The notes beneath the pieces are model-generated. The model was not told where the DNA came from. It saw nothing but the letters and a program-made list of their open reading frames with translations, and made no database searches. Positions 16,425-24,770 of a DNA stretch of 64,000 nucleotides are shown piece by piece. The stretch is from positions 372,001 through 436,000 of the forward strand of contig NZ_SMFY01000002.1 in NCBI RefSeq assembly GCF_004339465.1. The letters are read 5' to 3'. Each line of letters starts with the position of its first letter. Within the stretch, counting starts at the first letter, position 1. The translations under genes and the position numbers were made by a program. The stretch is from Ancylobacter aquaticus (GTDB taxonomy: Bacteria; Pseudomonadota; Alphaproteobacteria; Rhizobiales; Xanthobacteraceae).

Positions 16425-17399
16425 TCACTTCAGCGTGGCGCGCGCGGCATCGGCGATGCGCGCGGCGTTCGGCAGGACGGCGAGTTCCAGCGGTTCGGCA
16501 TAGGGCACCGGCATGTCGGGCAGGGTCACCCGTGCCACCGGCGCGTCGAGAGCGTCGAAGGCGAAGTCCATGATGGTGGCGGAGAGTTCGGCGGCATAAC
16601 CGCAGAAGCGCCAGCCCTCATTCACCACGACCGCGTGGTGGGTCTTGGTGATGGAGCCGATAATGGCATCGAGATCGAGCGGGCGCAGTGTGCGCAGGTC
16701 GATCACCTCGGCCGAAATGCCGTCCTGGGCCAGGAGTTCGGCGGCTTTCTGGCTCTCCAACACCATGCGCGACGTGGCGAAGATCGACACGTCCGCGCCC
16801 ACCCGTACCGTCTTCGCCTTGCCGATCGGCACCAGCAGGTCGGGATCGTCGGACACCTCGTCGCGCAGATTGTAGAGCAGCTTGTGCTCAAGGAAGACCA
16901 CGGGCTGGCTGTCGCGGATGGCCGACTTCAGCAAGCCCTTGGCGTCTGCCGGCGTCACCGGCGCCACCACCTTGATGCCCGGAATGTGGGCGACAAGGGA
17001 ATCAAGGCTCTTGGAGTGCTGGGCACCCGCCCCGGCGCCGCCGCCGCCCTGGGTGCGCAGGACGAACGGCATGGTCACGTTCTGCCAGAGATATTCGTAG
17101 ATCGAGGCCTGATTGATGAGCGCGTCGAGCACGAGAGGCATGAAGTCGGCATACATGATCTCCAGCACCGGGCGGGTGCCGGTCATGGAGGCCGTGACCG
17201 CCATGGCGGCCAGTGCCTGCTCGGAAATCGGCGTGTCGCGCACCCGGCTCTCGCCGAACTCGTCCATCAGCCCCTTGGTCACCTTGAACACGCCGCCATA
17301 GCGGCCGATGTCCTCGCCGAACAGGAAAACGCTGGGATCACGCTGCATTTCCTCGCGAAGCGCCTGATTCAGCGCTTCGGCATATCGCATCATCGCCAT
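16425..17399 (-). CDS. Thiamine-dependent dehydrogenase E1 beta (AcoB/PdhB-like)
   Basis: The 324-residue beta subunit shows MRYAEALNQALREEMQRDPSVF, GEDIGRYGGVFKVTKGL, DTPISEQ, QGGGGAGAGAQHSKSLD and VFLEHKLLY. The ATG at 17399 is one base after the stop of the alpha gene and uses GGAGG inside that gene's end, so translation is probably coupled. It pairs with E1 alpha to decarboxylate a 2-oxo acid or acetoin-type substrate and pass the acyl group to the lipoyl domain of the E2. Confidence 0.95.
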   Translation of the reverse strand: MAMMRYAEALNQALREEMQRDPSVFLFGEDIGRYGGVFKVTKGLMDEFGESRVRDTPISEQALAAMAVTASMTGTRPVLEIMYADFMPLVLDALINQASIYEYLWQNVTMPFVLRTQGGGGAGAGAQHSKSLDSLVAHIPGIKVVAPVTPADAKGLLKSAIRDSQPVVFLEHKLLYNLRDEVSDDPDLLVPIGKAKTVRVGADVSIFATSRMVLESQKAAELLAQDGISAEVIDLRTLRPLDLDAIIGSITKTHHAVVVNEGWRFCGYAAELSATIMDFAFDALDAPVARVTLPDMPVPYAEPLELAVLPNAARIADAARATLK

Positions 17400-17400
17400 G

Positions 17401-18381
17401 TCAGACGGCCTCCGGCGCGGTGGCGTAGGGGGAGCTCCGGGTGAAGAGCTCGAAGGTCGGCAGCGGCGCGGCGAGGGCTTCCTCGACGGCGGCATCGACC
17501 TCGGCCACGGCCCCGGCCTCGACCTGGTCAAGCCGCTCGGTGCCGACGGAATCAGCCAGCGCCAGGCGGCTCACCTGGATGGGGTCGCGCCGGTTCCAAT
17601 CGGCAAGGTCGGCCTCGCTCTGGTAACCACCCATGTCGGAGGTGGAAAAGCCCTGCATGCGGTAGGTCTTGGCCTCGATCAGGGTCGGGCCATCACCACG
17701 GCGGGCGCGCTCTACGGCAGTCGCTGTCGCGCGGTACATAGCCACCGTGTCGTTGCCGTCGACGATCTCGGCCGCCATTGCGTAGCCGGCGGCGCGGATG
17801 CTGAGATCCGCCACCGGCGACTGGACGGAGTGGTGGACGGTGAGGCCGAACTGGTTGTGCTCAAGGATGAACACCAGCGGCAGCTTCCACAGCCCCGCCA
17901 TGTTCATGGATTCGTGACAGATGCCGGTCTGCGCGGCGCCATCGCCGAAGAAGCACATGGCCACATCCGACGTGCCGCGGACCTGGATCGACAGGGCCAT
18001 GCCGGTGGCGGCCGGGATGGAGCCGCCGACGATGGCGTTGCCGCCGATCATCCCCTTGTCCCGGTCGCCGATCAGCATGTGCCCGGCACGCCCGCCGCAG
18101 GTGCCGGTGGCGCGGCCGAGGATTTCGGCGGTTACGCCGCGAATGTCGACGCCCTTGCCGATGTAGTGGGCATGGCCGCGATGGGTGCTGGTGACGAAGT
18201 CGCCGGTACCGAGCACAGCGGTGGCACCGATGCCGACAGCTTCCTGACCATCGCAGCGGTGGATTGGCCCACGCGTCTTGCCGACCTTGTGAAGTTCGCC
18301 GAGCCGCTCTTCCAGCCGGCGCACGACGAACATCTTGCGATGCATCTCAAGCTGTTCGTCGAGGGAAGGCGCATTCTTCAT
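17401..18381 (-). CDS. Thiamine-dependent dehydrogenase E1 alpha (AcoA/PdhA-like)
   Basis: The 326-residue alpha subunit has the thiamine diphosphate motif from GDG (146-148) to EHNQ (174-177), THRGHAHYIGKG and the GRAGHML loop. GGAGG precedes the ATG. It is first in the operon that runs to 13471. Acetoin, pyruvate and branched-chain complexes share this subunit; the AcoC-type E2 points to an acetoin-like or unusual 2-oxo acid substrate. A TGTTATA-type site lies 42 bases upstream of the start. Confidence 0.95.
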   Translation of the reverse strand: MKNAPSLDEQLEMHRKMFVVRRLEERLGELHKVGKTRGPIHRCDGQEAVGIGATAVLGTGDFVTSTHRGHAHYIGKGVDIRGVTAEILGRATGTCGGRAGHMLIGDRDKGMIGGNAIVGGSIPAATGMALSIQVRGTSDVAMCFFGDGAAQTGICHESMNMAGLWKLPLVFILEHNQFGLTVHHSVQSPVADLSIRAAGYAMAAEIVDGNDTVAMYRATATAVERARRGDGPTLIEAKTYRMQGFSTSDMGGYQSEADLADWNRRDPIQVSRLALADSVGTERLDQVEAGAVAEVDAAVEEALAAPLPTFELFTRSSPYATAPEAV

Positions 18382-18422
18382 TTTCGAACCTCCGATGCCG
18401 ACCCGGCATCGTTACACGATAT

Positions 18423-18434
18423 ATGTTGTAACAT
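18423..18434. promoter_or_regulatory. Operator site 3 (TGTTATA type) before E1 alpha
   Basis: ATGTTGTAACAT is palindromic apart from its centre. On the minus strand a TATATC -10 box adjoins it with a weak TTATCG -35 box 17 bases away. It lies in the 97-bp gap between the OCD-like gene and E1 alpha, suggesting that the E1/E2 operon has its own regulated promoter. Confidence 0.55.
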
Positions 18435-18478
18435 TCTTTGCGATAAGTCGACGCCCTTGCGACGGTTTCCCGTCGGAT

Positions 18479-19375
18479 TCAGCCGCCGAGTGCGGAGAGA
18501 ACCAGACTGGCCGCGAAGGCGTCCTCGGTCGCGATGCCGACCGATATGAAAACCGTCGTCCGGGAGCTATCGACCTCGACTGTCCCGGCGAGCACCTCGC
18601 CCAGTTCGGCGTGGATGGTGGCGCCGGAGAGGAGGATGTTGCCGGATTCCTGGCTCGCCGCGTCCCGCGATTCCACCAGGATGAGGTTCTTCATCACCGC
18701 ATCGTCCAGCTCGCGCCCATCGAGCCCATTCCAGCCAACCGCGCTGACATGGACGCCGGGCTTGAGCCATTCGCCCTTCAACACCGGCTCGCGGGCGGAG
18801 GTGGTGGTGGCGATCACATCGGCACCGCGCACCGCGTCCTCGGCGCTGGCATAGGCCGTGGCGCCGATCTCGGCGGCGAAGGCCTGGGCCTTGGTGAAAT
18901 CGCGCGCCCAGACGCGAACTTCCTCGAAGGCGCGCACGCGCCGCATCGTCTCGAAATGGCCGTGCGCCTGGATGCCGTTGCCGATGATGGCGAGAATTTT
19001 TGCATCCGGGGCGGCGAGGCGGCGCGCCGCCATGGCCGAGACGGCAGAGGTGCGCATCTGGGTGATGTAGGTGCCGTCCAGAACCGCCCGGGGGATGCCG
19101 GTCCAGCGGTCGAAAACCACCACCACGGCATTGTGGCTCGGCAGATCCCTGTCATGGTTGCCGGGATAATTGCCGACCAGCTTAACGGCGAAGACATCGG
19201 TCACCGCCGGCATCAGGCACATGTCGCCACCCGCCTTCTCGTCGATCACCCGCATCCGAACGGGCTGGATCGAGGCGCCGGTGGAGAAGGCGATGAGCGC
19301 CTTCTCCATGGCGTCGATCAGCGCCTCGATGTCGAGCACGGCGGCGATCTGGTCTCGGTCGTAATAGGGGAGCAT
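18479..19375 (-). CDS. Ornithine cyclodeaminase/mu-crystallin family protein
   Basis: The 298-residue product has the NAD(P) site IIGNGIQAHGHFETM and the substrate Lys in FAVKLVGNYPGN. Members act as ornithine cyclodeaminase, as ketimine (pyrroline-2- or piperideine-2-carboxylate) reductase, or as alanine dehydrogenase. Next to a DadA-like oxidase and a distant P5C reductase, a ketimine reductase is attractive but not proven. GAGG precedes the ATG, and the gene follows the oxidase gene by eight bases. Confidence 0.9.
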   Translation of the reverse strand: MLPYYDRDQIAAVLDIEALIDAMEKALIAFSTGASIQPVRMRVIDEKAGGDMCLMPAVTDVFAVKLVGNYPGNHDRDLPSHNAVVVVFDRWTGIPRAVLDGTYITQMRTSAVSAMAARRLAAPDAKILAIIGNGIQAHGHFETMRRVRAFEEVRVWARDFTKAQAFAAEIGATAYASAEDAVRGADVIATTTSAREPVLKGEWLKPGVHVSAVGWNGLDGRELDDAVMKNLILVESRDAASQESGNILLSGATIHAELGEVLAGTVEVDSSRTTVFISVGIATEDAFAASLVLSALGG

Positions 19376-19383
19376 CGCGACCT

Positions 19384-20631
19384 CTAGAAACGGGCGGGCG
19401 AGAAGGGGGTGATGTCGATCGGCGGGGTGCGGCCGGCGGCGATGTCGGCGACGATGGCGCCGGTGACGCAGCCGCTCGACATGCCGACATGCTGGTGGCC
19501 GACGGCCAGGATGACGTTCGCCGTGCGGCCGGAACGCCCGATCACCGGCAGCGCATCTGGCATGGAGGGGCGGAAGCCCATCCAGGTCGATGAGGGACGC
19601 TCGGTAATGTCCGGCAGGAAGCGCTTGGCGGTACGGTCGAGATAGGCGTGGCAGGCCGGGTTGGGCGGCTTGTCGAGACCGGCGAGTTCCACCATGCCCG
19701 CGCAGCGCAGGCCCTCGCTCATCGGCGTCATGGCGAAGCCCGCCGTGGCGCTGGAGCAGGTGCGGCTGATGATGCCGGCCTGCCCGCCGAACATGATGTG
19801 GTAGCCCCGCTCGGTCTCCAGCGGCAGCTTCTCAACAGAGCTGCCGAACAGGCGACGCGCATGCGCTCCGGCGGCAAGGACGGCCTGGTCGTAGACGCCC
19901 TGCTGCGTGCCGGCGACACGGATCCGGCCGTCAGCCTCGGCGTCCAGCGTGCGCACCTCGTCGCGCAGGAAGCGCCCGCCGCGCGCGCAGAACTGCTTCA
20001 CCAGCGTGGCGCAGACATCGACGGTGCTGAGATAATGCAGGGCCGAATGGAAATACAACGCCTTGACGAAGACCGGCGCCAGATTGGGCTCCAGACGGCG
20101 GATCGCGGCGGCGTCGATCTCCTCGACATCATCGGCGAGCCGCTTGTAGAGCGCGACCTCACCGGCGCTGGCGCGGTAGGCGGCTTCGCTCTCATAGAGA
20201 TGGAGATAGCCGCCGGCCCGCATCAGGCGGTCCGCCCCGCTTTCGCGGAACAGCGGCAGCGCGTAGTCGAGATTGCGCGACAGCAGCGTGTGCATCGCCT
20301 GCGCGATGCGCGTCACTTCCGACGGCGTACAATGGGACAGGAAAGACAGCAGCCAGGGCAGCATGCGCGGCGCGTAGCCCCAGTCGATGCTCAGGGGCGA
20401 GCCGGAGGCGAAAAGCAGCGGCAGCAGGCGCCGGGGAATGGACGGGCTGTTGATCGGCACGAAGGCATGGGGGGCCAGCGCGGCCGCGTTACCGAAAGAG
20501 GCCCCATGGCCGGGCTCGTCGCGGTCGATGAGCGTGACGGCGAACCCGGCTCTCTGGAGATAGAGAGCCGAGGAGATGCCGACGATGCCCGCGCCGATGA
20601 CGGCTATGTTCTGCTCATCCGGTGCCGGCAT
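19384..20631 (-). CDS. FAD-dependent amino acid dehydrogenase (DadA-like)
   Basis: The 415-residue flavoprotein has the Rossmann motif GAGIVG near residue 14, a GHGASFGNA signature after beta-2, and the C-terminal DadA-type block with SMPDALPVIGRSG and GHQHVGM. It would oxidise a D-amino or imino acid and feed electrons to the respiratory chain. The start at 20631 is set by GGAGG five bases upstream; open frame beyond it overlaps the SDR gene in a different frame. It is the middle gene of the 21418-18479 operon. Confidence 0.92.
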   Translation of the reverse strand: MPAPDEQNIAVIGAGIVGISSALYLQRAGFAVTLIDRDEPGHGASFGNAAALAPHAFVPINSPSIPRRLLPLLFASGSPLSIDWGYAPRMLPWLLSFLSHCTPSEVTRIAQAMHTLLSRNLDYALPLFRESGADRLMRAGGYLHLYESEAAYRASAGEVALYKRLADDVEEIDAAAIRRLEPNLAPVFVKALYFHSALHYLSTVDVCATLVKQFCARGGRFLRDEVRTLDAEADGRIRVAGTQQGVYDQAVLAAGAHARRLFGSSVEKLPLETERGYHIMFGGQAGIISRTCSSATAGFAMTPMSEGLRCAGMVELAGLDKPPNPACHAYLDRTAKRFLPDITERPSSTWMGFRPSMPDALPVIGRSGRTANVILAVGHQHVGMSSGCVTGAIVADIAAGRTPPIDITPFSPARF

Positions 20632-20665
20632 GGAGACCTCCGCTAGCGCTGTACGGACCCACCGC

Positions 20666-21418
20666 TCATGTGCCGAGCTGGCGGTTGTACATGCGGGTTC
20701 CGCCGACGACCTGATGGGTCGGCACCACCTCGATCTGCGAGACGCAGACATGCGGGGGCGTGCCGAGCACATATTCGATGGCGTCGGCGATGTCGGTCGC
20801 CTTCAGGCACTCATAGGGGTCATAAAGCAGGGCGTCGGACTTGGAATGGTCGCCGTCGAACATCTCGGCATGCATGCCGGTGCGCACCCGGCCGGGGCGG
20901 ATTTCCGTCACCCGCACATCGGTGCCGAACAACTCCATGCGCAGGTTGGCGCTCATATTGTGTACAGCGCCCTTGGAGGCGCTGTACATCGGCTGCCCGG
21001 CGGAAGGGTAGGGGCCGGCGAGCGAGCCGAAATTGACGATATGGCCGCGATTGCGCTCCACCATGCCCGGCACGGTGGCTGAGAGCGCGTTATGGATGCC
21101 CATCACATTGACGTCGAGAATACGTTGGGCCGAGGCGGTGGGCACCGAATAGATCGTACCGGTCACGCCCAGCACGCCGGCGGCGTTGATCAGAATGTCG
21201 ATCTGCTGGCCGGAGAAGGTGCTCCGCATCGCTTCCGAATCGGTCACGTCCATGAAGACGGTCTCGACCCCGGGGAGGTCCTTCAGCGTATCGAGCTTTG
21301 CCTGATCGTTCGACAGGGCGATGGCGTAGACGCCATGGCGGGCCAGCATGCGGACCATGGCCGACCCCAGGCCGCCACTGCCGCCCGTGACCAGAGCGCG
21401 CATTCCCTTCTCAAGCAT
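20666..21418 (-). CDS. SDR-family oxidoreductase, paralogue of the SDR at 14366
   Basis: The 250-residue SDR has TGGSGGLG, NAAG and YSASK, and shares the special C-terminal half (RVTEI-GRV-TGMH, DPYECLKATDIADAI, VVPTHQVVGG) with the SDR encoded at 14366-15079. ATG at 21418 is chosen for its AGAGGGA site; an ATG nine codons earlier has none. The leader holds a 7-bp hairpin CTCGGAT/ATCCGAG (21432-21451). First gene of the oxidase/OCD operon. Confidence 0.9.
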   Translation of the reverse strand: MLEKGMRALVTGGSGGLGSAMVRMLARHGVYAIALSNDQAKLDTLKDLPGVETVFMDVTDSEAMRSTFSGQQIDILINAAGVLGVTGTIYSVPTASAQRILDVNVMGIHNALSATVPGMVERNRGHIVNFGSLAGPYPSAGQPMYSASKGAVHNMSANLRMELFGTDVRVTEIRPGRVRTGMHAEMFDGDHSKSDALLYDPYECLKATDIADAIEYVLGTPPHVCVSQIEVVPTHQVVGGTRMYNRQLGT

Positions 21419-21460
21419 GGAGAACGTCCCTCTCGGATAATTCAATCCGAGGGATGTTAT

Positions 21461-21472
21461 TTGTTATATCAA
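21461..21472. promoter_or_regulatory. Operator site 4 (TGTTATA type) before the SDR/oxidase operon
   Basis: TTGTTATATCAA is a near-palindrome. On the minus strand it lies in the spacer just after a TTGACG -35 box and before an ATAACA/TAACAT -10, so a bound repressor would sit on the promoter. Confidence 0.6.
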
Positions 21473-21639
21473 GTCGACGTCAAGCGTAGATTGCGGATCG
21501 GCTTTCGAGCCCGGAGGCGGCTGTCACATGTCGTTTGAACACGAAATGTCCGCGCCGGCGCGGGGACGCGCGGCAACCCGCTCAACGGTTTCTGGGGGCA
21601 ATGCAGCGCGGCATGGGTGATTCTATCGACCGCCTGCCC

Positions 21640-22320
21640 TCATTCCTCCTCGCGCACCGCGCGATAAAAGGCCTGCGAGGAAAATTCGATGTCGTGCGCG
21701 ATGGCGTCCGCGATGGCCTGCGGGTTGCCCTCGCGTACCGCCCGGATGATGGCGATATGGTTGAGGATGCCGTCATCGGTGTTGGAAAAGGCGGGATAGA
21801 TCGTCTTGATATACGACCCCGTACGCAGCCAGCAGCTCTCGATCATCTTCACCAGAAGCGGCATTTTCGATGCCTCATAAATAGTGAAGTGAAATATCCA
21901 GTTCAGTTCGGTAAGCAAAGTATAGTCTTTTTCGCGGTTTGCTTCGATGAGTCTGTCGTTAATGGAGCTGATCTCGATGATATCGTCGCGGGTGATATTT
22001 GGCGCGGCTTCGCGAGCGGCGAGACTTTCAAGCGAACATCGGATCTTGACCAGTTCTCGGATATTTTCTTCATCCAGACGGGGGATGTAGATGGAGCCGT
22101 TGCCGCCCAGTTCCAGCACGCCTTCGGCCGCCAGATTGAACAGCGCCTCGCGCGCCGGGGTGAGGCTGACGCCGAGCGAACCAGCCACGGCGCGCAGGGT
22201 CAGCTTCTCGCCCGGCTTGAACAGGCCGGCCATGATCGCGTGCCGCAACTGGTCACGCACCCGCACGCCGAGCGTCTCGGTGCGCTGGAAGGGAGAGAAG
22301 TTCGAGAGAGCTTCAACCAT
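21640..22320 (-). CDS. GntR-family regulator 1 (FCD domain)
   Basis: The 226-residue product has a winged helix at residues 15-75 (LRHAIMAGLFKPGEKLTL, GVSLTPAREALFNL) and an FCD effector domain with metal-type residues in NWIFHFTIYE and NHIAII. The start at 22320 follows GGGAA; the longer open frame has no support. A TGTTATA-type site lies 26 bases upstream, consistent with autoregulation. I infer that it controls the 8-31 kb cluster, probably as a repressor relieved by an amino-acid-derived acid. Confidence 0.93.
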   Translation of the reverse strand: MVEALSNFSPFQRTETLGVRVRDQLRHAIMAGLFKPGEKLTLRAVAGSLGVSLTPAREALFNLAAEGVLELGGNGSIYIPRLDEENIRELVKIRCSLESLAAREAAPNITRDDIIEISSINDRLIEANREKDYTLLTELNWIFHFTIYEASKMPLLVKMIESCWLRTGSYIKTIYPAFSNTDDGILNHIAIIRAVREGNPQAIADAIAHDIEFSSQAFYRAVREEE

Positions 22321-22346
22321 GGTGCGTTCCCGGCCAATTTCTTTGT

Positions 22347-22358
22347 TTGTTATGATAT
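22347..22358. promoter_or_regulatory. Operator site 5 (TGTTATA type) at the GntR 1 promoter
   Basis: TTGTTATGATAT lies between a minus-strand TTGACG -35 box and the start codon of GntR 1. This is the expected place for negative autoregulation. Confidence 0.55.
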
Positions 22359-22453
22359 GCATCACGCGCGTCAAGCTCATAGCCTTTGGTGCGGGGTCTT
22401 TTGGGGCCGGATCAAGCCATCCCGTCGCAACGCACGCGCACTGTTGCAAAACT

Positions 22454-22468
22454 TTTATAACATATTAC
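22454..22468. promoter_or_regulatory. Operator site 6 (TGTTATA type) before the racemase-family gene
   Basis: On the minus strand the site reads TGTAATATGTTATAA. On the plus strand it fills the 16-base spacer between a TTGCAA -35 and a TACACT -10, in front of the gene starting at 22536. Confidence 0.6.
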
Positions 22469-22535
22469 ACTTTGCGTCAGTCGATGCCAAGGCGGTCGCG
22501 TCGCGGCGGTCGGTCCACACAAAGGATCTGGTTGC

Positions 22536-23324
22536 GTGAAACTCTGCTGGATACATCCCACCACCGCCAATGATGCCCTCGCGCCCCTGTGGGACAAGCT
22601 GGACGCGGCCGTGCGGCCGGCGCTCCATCCGGGCACCGAGCTTGAATTCCGGTTTCTGCCGAAAAGCGGCAATTTCGTGCGCTCCGCCTATGCCGAACAC
22701 ATCAATTCGGTTCACATTGTCGAGGCGGCGCTGAAGGCGGAGGCGGACGGCTTCGACGGCATCTTCCTCGGCTGCTGGAACGACCCGCTCTGGGAGGCCC
22801 GCGAGGTGCTCTCGGTGCCCGTCGGCTCGGTCAGCGAGCAGTCCATGCTGGCGGCGCTCGCCATGGGCAAGCGGCTGGCCGTGATCACCGTGTCGCAGAA
22901 GACCACGGTCGCCATCGAGAACGACCTGCTGGCCTACGGGCTGCGCGACCGCGCGATCGTCCGCCCGGTGCGCACAATCATGCCGGAATCCGACGCCGGG
23001 CTGCTTCTCGGCGCCGTCTCCGATCCCCATGCGGCCTTCATCCCGCGCATCGAGGAAGTGGCGAGGGGCTGCATCGCCGATGGCGCCGACGTCATCCTCA
23101 TCGGTTGCGCCTATTACGGCCCGCTGCTGCGCATGGCCGGCTATTCGGAAGTGCCGGGCACCGGCGTGCCGGTGGTCGATTCCTCCACCGTCGCGCTCAA
23201 ATATCTCGAGGCCATGACCGACATCGCGCTGAAGCTCGGCACGGTGAAGAGCACGCGCCTCCAGTTGCGCGCGCCGCCGCGCGAGGCGCTCGACATGGCG
23301 CGCCGCAGCCTTTCTCTGATCTGA
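22536..23324 (+). CDS. Asp/Glu/hydantoin racemase family protein
   Basis: The 262-residue product starts at GTG after AAAGGAT. It carries the two cysteines expected of the two-base racemase fold: C80 in IFLGCWNDP and C191 in ILIGCAYYGP. Hydantoin, allantoin and Asp/Glu racemases and arylmalonate decarboxylases share this fold. Placed divergent from GntR 1 and before an amine oxidase, it could interconvert stereoisomers of the amino acid substrate. First gene of a plus-strand operon to 27373. Confidence 0.85.
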   Translation: MKLCWIHPTTANDALAPLWDKLDAAVRPALHPGTELEFRFLPKSGNFVRSAYAEHINSVHIVEAALKAEADGFDGIFLGCWNDPLWEAREVLSVPVGSVSEQSMLAALAMGKRLAVITVSQKTTVAIENDLLAYGLRDRAIVRPVRTIMPESDAGLLLGAVSDPHAAFIPRIEEVARGCIADGADVILIGCAYYGPLLRMAGYSEVPGTGVPVVDSSTVALKYLEAMTDIALKLGTVKSTRLQLRAPPREALDMARRSLSLI

Positions 23325-23362
23325 ACCCCACCTCCCGAATGTCCGAAAGCAGGGGCCGTCCC

Positions 23363-24685
23363 ATGTCGCTGGCCAGTCCGATCGACAGCAAACTCGAAGG
23401 CGTCGTCTGGAAGCGGACGTTGAAGGAGCCGGTGCTCGCCTATCCCGCCCTTGCCGGAGAGGAGAGCGCCGACATCGTGGTCGTCGGAGCGGGGTTCTGC
23501 GGTCTCAACGCCGCCCTCGCCGCCGCCAGGGCTGGGCAGAAGGTCATTCTGCTGGAAGCGGGCGTCGTCGGCAGCGGCGCCTCGGGGCGCAATGGCGGCT
23601 ACAACGTTCCCCAATTCCCCGGCCCCATCACGCCCGGCGCCGTAGAGGCTATGATCGGCAAGAGGAAGGGACAGGCGCTGTCCGAATTGGTGCTCGGCGG
23701 CGCGGATGCGGTGTTCCGGCAGATCGAGCGTTACCAGATCAATTGCTCTGCGGTGCAGCACGGATGGGTGCAGCCGGCGCATTCGGAAGCGTCGCTCGTC
23801 AAGGTGAAGAAGGTTTTCGACGCCTGGAAGGCCTGGGGCGCGGATGTGACCTGGCTATCGCCGGGCGACCTCTCCGCGCGCCTCGGGGCGGCCGGCTATA
23901 TCGCCGGCTGGTTCAACCCGACCGGCGGCACCGTCAATCCCTATGGCCTGACCATCGGCCTCGGCCGCGCGGCGGTTCAGGAGGGGGTACGCATCTTCGA
24001 GAACAGCCCGGTCGACGGGATCGAGGAAGGCCCCGGCGGGGTCACAGTCAAGGCCGGCGCCGGCCGGGTTCTGGCCCGCCGCGTCATCGTTGCCACCAAT
24101 GCTTATACGGGCGATTTCCTGCCGCAGGTGCAGCGCGCAACCCTGCCGGTGTATCTCTACCACGCAGCCACCCGCCCGCTGCGGGCAGAACTGCGGGCGT
24201 CGATCCTGCCGGGTGGGGAATGCTTCACCGATTTGCGCAAGTCCGGCGGTTTCGGCCGGCTGGACGATGACGGGCGGCTGATCTCCGGCGGCGCCGTGTT
24301 CGCCTTCGGCGACAAGCGCGCCTACGGCATCGCCCACGCGCGAGCCCGCATGCGCCAGCTTTTCCCCCAGCTCACCGAGGCGGATGCCGAATTCGAGGAT
24401 TACTGGGAAGGCTACTGCGCCGTCACCGAGAGCTACCTGCCGCATGTGCAGCGCCTCGGCAAAGAAGTGTTCGCGGTGGTGGGCTTCTCTACCCGCGGCG
24501 TCAATCTGGCGCAGAACCTTGGGCGGGTGGTCGGCGAGTTCGCGGCCGGCACGCGCGCCCTCGACGATGTGCCGGTGTCGGTGATCGAGCAGCGCCGCGA
24601 CGTGCCGCTGTGGGCGCTGAAGGTGCGGGCCGCACGCCTTGTCTTCCCCCTTTACCAAGCCAAGGACCGGCTCGGCCTGAGCTGA
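23363..24685 (+). CDS. FAD-dependent amine/amino acid oxidase (PuuB/glycine-oxidase type)
   Basis: The 440-residue flavoprotein has GAGFCG at 42-47 and the strongly conserved SGASGRNGGY at 71-80, typical of gamma-glutamylputrescine oxidase and related DAO-family enzymes. The second ATG (23363) is preferred over one at 23339 because AGGGG precedes it. It follows the racemase-family gene by 38 bases. A second amino-acid-oxidising flavoenzyme in the same cluster besides the DadA-like protein. Confidence 0.9.
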   Translation: MSLASPIDSKLEGVVWKRTLKEPVLAYPALAGEESADIVVVGAGFCGLNAALAAARAGQKVILLEAGVVGSGASGRNGGYNVPQFPGPITPGAVEAMIGKRKGQALSELVLGGADAVFRQIERYQINCSAVQHGWVQPAHSEASLVKVKKVFDAWKAWGADVTWLSPGDLSARLGAAGYIAGWFNPTGGTVNPYGLTIGLGRAAVQEGVRIFENSPVDGIEEGPGGVTVKAGAGRVLARRVIVATNAYTGDFLPQVQRATLPVYLYHAATRPLRAELRASILPGGECFTDLRKSGGFGRLDDDGRLISGGAVFAFGDKRAYGIAHARARMRQLFPQLTEADAEFEDYWEGYCAVTESYLPHVQRLGKEVFAVVGFSTRGVNLAQNLGRVVGEFAAGTRALDDVPVSVIEQRRDVPLWALKVRAARLVFPLYQAKDRLGLS

Positions 24686-24770
24686 GGCGGCCCTTTCCGC
24701 CCCGTGCCGTTTGCGCCCGGGAGCGTGGACGGTGGCGGGGGTTTCGATTTCCGGCCCATCGGAGCGCACC

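Noticed and set aside
18447..18452. GTCGAC hexamers in the gaps near 18447 and 21473 as further GntR 2 sites
   Set aside because: Neither has the full TGTCGACA core, and both lie next to TGTTATA-type sites of the other regulon.
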